From the NCBI RefSeq assembly GCF_905475395.1, contig NC_058340.1, positions 65,264,181-65,328,180 on the forward strand: DNA of 64,000 nt, read 5' to 3'. Both the position numbers and the translations under genes were made by a program. Under the pieces are notes generated by a model. The model was not told where the DNA came from. It searched no databases and saw only the letters and a list, made by a program, of their open reading frames with translations. Position 1 is the first letter of the stretch; each line of letters starts with the position of its first letter. The DNA is from Chrysoperla carnea (taxonomy: Eukaryota; Arthropoda; Insecta; Neuroptera; Chrysopidae). This document shows, piece after piece, positions 59,960 through 64,000 of the stretch.

Positions 59960-60680
59960 TTAAAAGGTATCAAAAAGTACCTCATTGAGAATTTTATTAA
60001 CCAAGTATGTAATCCTATTAAATTTGGGACATACTTTTCAAATTTGTGATCAAAATTAACCTAGCTCTAATAGGTTTCAATAATGCGGGTCCTGGTCCCG
60101 GAATTAAGCACAAAAGTGATAGCTAGCGAAAAATTGACATCACAGCTGAAAAGAATGACCCAAAATTAGTGGGTTTCAAAAAAAAATTCCAATAAGATCG
60201 GATCCAATTTGTCTGTGTTATCCAAAAAATCGAATTTTTCAACTTTATGACGTCATCGAAATCCAAAAAATTTAATTTTGCTCTATCACATTCAAATTTT
60301 ATCCAATTTTGATAAACCAAGTATGTAATCCTATTAAATTTGGGACATACTTTCCAAATTTGTGATCAAAATTAACCTAGCTCTAATAGGTTTCGAGAAT
60401 GTAAAGTGCTGGTCCCGGAATGAAGCACATAAATGATAGCTAGCGATAAATCGACATCGCAGCTGAAAAGAATGACCCAAAATTAGTGGGTTTCAAAAAA
60501 AATTCCAATAAAATCGGATCAAATTTTCTTGTGTTATCAAAAAAATTCGAAATTTTTTACTTGATGAGTTTATGAAAATTATTGAGCGCCTTTACATGAT
60601 TCTTTATTAACTTTTTATTTTATGTATAAACATACGTTTTATTTTGCGCCTCTATTTCTTATACGCCTGTGGCGGGTATG
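59960..60680 (+). repeat. Element S, copy 2
   Basis: Same plan and orientation as 12030-12760: start TAAAAGGTATCAAAAAGTAC, units at about 60002 and 60318 (period 316), and tail TTTACATGATTCTTTATTAA to ACGCCTGTGGCGGGTA. Keeping two units plus the same head and tail in both copies shows the dimer was copied as one mobile unit. Confidence 0.85.
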
Positions 60681-61480
60681 TTTGTGAAGCTTAAGTGCGT
60701 ACTCCCATGCCAGCCTACTCTACTTATTTTATCACGGGCGCGCGTAGATAAAAAATCAAACTATGCACATTATTTATTTATTGATTTTTGTAAATTTGAT
60801 TTACTCAATCGGAAATGATATAATTTATAGGTATTGTCAGATTAAATGTTTTTAATTAAATTGAACCTGTTGACTGTTTTAACTTCATCAATTCTCATAT
60901 TCGTATGAGAGATGATAGATAATATAAATGTAATAATATATAATGGAAATTGAATATGCTGCAGGTATAACAATTTGTCAAAGCTGTTACAAAACATCAA
61001 TCAGATATTTTAAGCCACTTGTAACAACTTCGTGATATAGACCATGAGGTCACAATGAATTGAAAACTATAATACTCGTCTCTCATTTTGAGGATTGATA
61101 AAGACAAATGGAGTAAAATTTAAATAGTTCGTGTCCTAAAAATGTTCCTGCTTGCCGTTTTTGTTAAGATAGAGCTTGGTTTTAGTCAGCAGTTCATAAA
61201 AATATGCTAATACGTACATGTATTTGTGACAACCCACGCGTTCACTTAAACATCGGATAAGAATCATCTTAGACGAAAAAAAAAGGAATTTTTGTGTACC
61301 TCAACCTATTGGGTCAGTTTTTTTAACCGTTCTGGAAGGTGCATAGATCAAAATCAACATCTCACTTGTTGCTGCTAGAAAGTTTGGTCATTGCTATTGG
61401 ACAAATAAACAAGTTATTGAAATCCATATTTGGGGTGATTTTTGAAAATTTTAAAACATTGAAAATATTCAACAAAATAA

Positions 61481-61770
61481 AGTATACTCGGCGGTTTTTG
61501 GGGTCGTTGAACTCGATTCCGAAGCCAGAATTCCGATGTATTACCCCTCCTCGGGTAATTCACCTCCTGCAGGTAATGGGCAAAGCAAAGTATACCCGGG
61601 GGTTTTAAGGGTCTTTGATCACGATTCCGAAGTCAGAATTTCGATATACTCTTCCACCTTGCTGGGATAGTTTACTCTCTGCTGGTCCAAAACAGTAATT
61701 TTCTTCAATAGTTTAATAAAATTGGCCAAAAAAGTATATTCGGGAGTTTTTAGGACAAGAATCGTTTTAT
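61481..61770 (+). repeat. Tandem repeat, about 108-bp unit, 2.5 units
   Basis: AGTATACTCGGCGGTTTTTG (61481), AGTATACCCGGGGGTTTTAA (61589) and AGTATATTCGGGAGTTTTTA (61733) head successive units. Units 1 and 2 share CGATTCCGAAGNCAGAATT. Its GC content is higher than the flanks. Confidence 0.75.
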
Positions 61771-62174
61771 CTTGTTACCAAAAAATTTGGTGACAAGTGC
61801 ATTCACGCTGTAAATACCTTAAAATATGGATGGCAAGCAAAAATACAAACCTCAAAACACAAAAACGATAAACATTAATTGAAAACCATTGACGAGCTTT
61901 TATTTCTATGACAAATGAATTTTAAATACAAATTCGCCGAAGGCAATGCCAATTAATAAAATTCTATGTATTATTGCGTCAATGAACCAATCATACGCAT
62001 GACGATTTCATCAATAATGATAGATTGTATAAAAATCGTAAATGATGTTACATCAGTAATGACAGAAAGAGTAAGTTGAAGCCATCCTTTTAGAAAAAAA
62101 AAACTTAACAGTTACAAAATAAAATATTGGAAAAATTTTCTCAACGATAAATCTCCAAATTTTTTTTAGGCAAA

Positions 62175-62775
62175 TTGAAATTAAGCAATTGACTGGACCA
62201 TTTGTTTTTGAGCTATGTTGACTGAGCTATGTTGAATATAAGTGTTTGCATTACTTTTAATAAAATAGAAGTTGAAAAAATCAACAAAATTATGGCGACC
62301 TTTTCGAAAATTTTCGAATGTATTTTCTAGAATTTTTTTCGTTTTTTGAAAATCTTTTACAAGACCACTAATTTGAACCTACCCGAAAATTTTTAGCTCC
62401 CTATCTTTTATAGTTTTAAAATGAATACCAAAGTTTTGTCCTAATTTGCGTAATCACGATTAAATAATGTTGTTTTCGAAAAAATGATTCAAACAAAAGT
62501 TCTTTAATTTCTTATAAGAAAAATGTTTACATTTAAACTTTTTTTCTATCTCTAACGGTTTTCAAGATGGATTCTACGAACTCAAAACCTAATTGACCTA
62601 CGTTGCTCATTTACGAAATCACAACGCCCGGAGCACACTATACAAATTTCAGCTTGATCTTTTCGTTTTTGAGTTATCGAGACGGACGGACAATATTTCT
62701 AAGCGATTCAATCTTGTGACTAAAATTCGTATACCCTTATATATTCAGGATTTCATATATATGCAGGGTATAAAA
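62175..62775 (+). repeat. Dispersed repeat family P, copy D
   Basis: Most diverged copy. It keeps TTTTGAGCTATGTTGA, CTATCTCTAACGGTTTTCAA, CAGCTTGATCTTTTCG, TTTTTGAGTTATCGAGACGG and the terminal CAGGGTATAAAA. The GACTAAANTTNGTATACC block is present near 62717-62735. Confidence 0.7.
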
Positions 62776-62779
62776 ATGG

Positions 62780-64000
62780 TTAAACAAAATATAGATAAAC
62801 ATATCCAATGACCCATATTCATTGACATAAATATTTATAAATAAATACTTTAACAAGTTCTTCAGCTGTCCATCTTTCCTCCGCCTCTATACGATGTCAA
62901 TCCTTTTTATTTTGGGTGACATAAACTTTGTAAACATTTGATTTAATAACAACAAACTACGTAATCAAAAAGTTTTCATTCGAATTCGATATGACATGGC
63001 ATTCACAACTAATGTGAAAACACTTTATAAAATCAATTGTGTTCCATACGAGCTTTAGGCATCAAATCAATGTTTTCTTGATTAAAAATGAAAGGGCAGA
63101 GCGTAGTACCCGGGATTAAAGGATTTTACACTAGAGACCACAGTAGAGATCAAACGCGTGGGCCTGATTTTGATGATTCTTACGTCAATCAATTTCTATA
63201 AATCTTGAGAAGGTCACTTACGGTAGTCAAATCCTACATTCAAATCGCAAAACGAGATTATAAATCTGATTTTTGGTATGGTATTTGGACCCATTACAGG
63301 AGTGTGTAACTACGTTTTGCAAGCGAAAAGATTCGTATTGCAGGAGCTGCGCTTGCTAAGCGAATAACCTCAGAGATTGAAAAAATACACATTTTTTTAA
63401 AAAAATATTGTATTTTTAATTTTTCAAGAATTTTTATTTCAAAAACTAAGCGTTTAGAGAAGAAATCACTTTTGAGTACTTTTTTTGCTTAAACTTTGCT
63501 GTATACTTTTCATATTGATTCAGTCAATCTAGACGAAAAAAAGGCCGGACCTGGAAAAAATTTCAATGGTGACTCTGAGGTTATAGATCGTTAGGGGGGC
63601 ATGTAAATAACTTAAAAAAAATTAAGAGAATTTTTCGTTCCGCTGTTTTTGAGAAAATCCAAAAAAATTTTGGCATGCGTTTTTCTCGGAATCTATTGGT
63701 TTAAAGGAAAAGTTTTTCAAATAAAAAATGTAGAGGACATTGTCAGCTACATTTTATGTCATTGGAGCAACGTCATGCGAGTTAAATTACAAAAATTAGG
63801 TGGCGCTAAAGTATCAAAAAAAGGGTTTTTCACGATTTTCATTAAGAAAAAATGATTTTTTTGTAAAAGTGTAAATAAAAAAGTTGTTTGACTCAAAATT
63901 AGCTTCAACTTCTATTTGAATAATTTTTATGAAAAACTTACCGTTTCCGAACTATAAGCCAAAAATGCAACGCACCGTAGTTAACGGTTTTTTTGTCACT
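62780..64000. other. Gene-free stretch at the window end
   Basis: 63650-64000 contains AAATTAGGTGGCGCTAAAGT and CAACGCACCGTAGTTAACGG. This unusually non-AT text may be part of a dispersed element cut by the window edge. No ORF with a recognisable domain. Confidence 0.4.

Overview
The window looks like nuclear DNA of an insect, or a close arthropod relative. It is strongly AT-rich, and its genes are split by short GT-AG introns. It is full of small DNA transposons (hAT-like, TTAA-flanked and TA-flanked MITEs), a tRNA-derived SINE, and non-LTR retrotransposon ends carrying TTAGG-type tails (TTAGG is the usual insect telomere unit). I cannot place the species or order from sequence alone.
Genes: three protein genes can be reconstructed with consistent splice phases. 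(1) A nine-exon minus-strand gene, 31479-40544, encodes a USP10-type deubiquitinase of 1129 aa. (2) A three-exon plus-strand gene, 42174-43006, encodes an unrecognised 125-aa coiled-coil protein. (3) A six-exon minus-strand gene, 48820-52996, encodes a RERG/RASL-type Ras-like GTPase of 351 aa, with a further 5'UTR intron upstream. A fourth, unusual unit at 25209-25997 has a TATA box, a small ORF with one intron and a poly(A) signal, all between 116-bp direct repeats. No tRNA, rRNA, CRISPR or bacterial features were seen.
Layout: 1-31.4 kb is gene-poor and made of repeat relics: four copies of one roughly 600-700-bp dispersed repeat family in this window (three here), a foldback satellite, two TTAA-flanked elements, a two-unit 315-bp tandem element, three minus-strand LINE 3' ends and the direct-repeat unit. 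31.4-40.6 kb is the USP10 gene, with three copies of a tRNA-like SINE and one MITE in its introns. 40.6-48.8 kb holds the coiled-coil gene, a local duplication of its downstream sequence, three hAT-like elements and a LINE end. 48.8-53.1 kb is the GTPase gene with a near-perfect MITE in intron 1. 53-64 kb is gene-free: several MITEs, a Helitron-like end, an RTE-like tail, a CpG-rich patch at 58.2-58.5 kb that may be a promoter or 5' exon, and a second copy of the 315-bp tandem element.
The three genes belong to unrelated pathways (ubiquitin removal, small-GTPase signalling, unknown coiled coil), and nothing suggests they act together.
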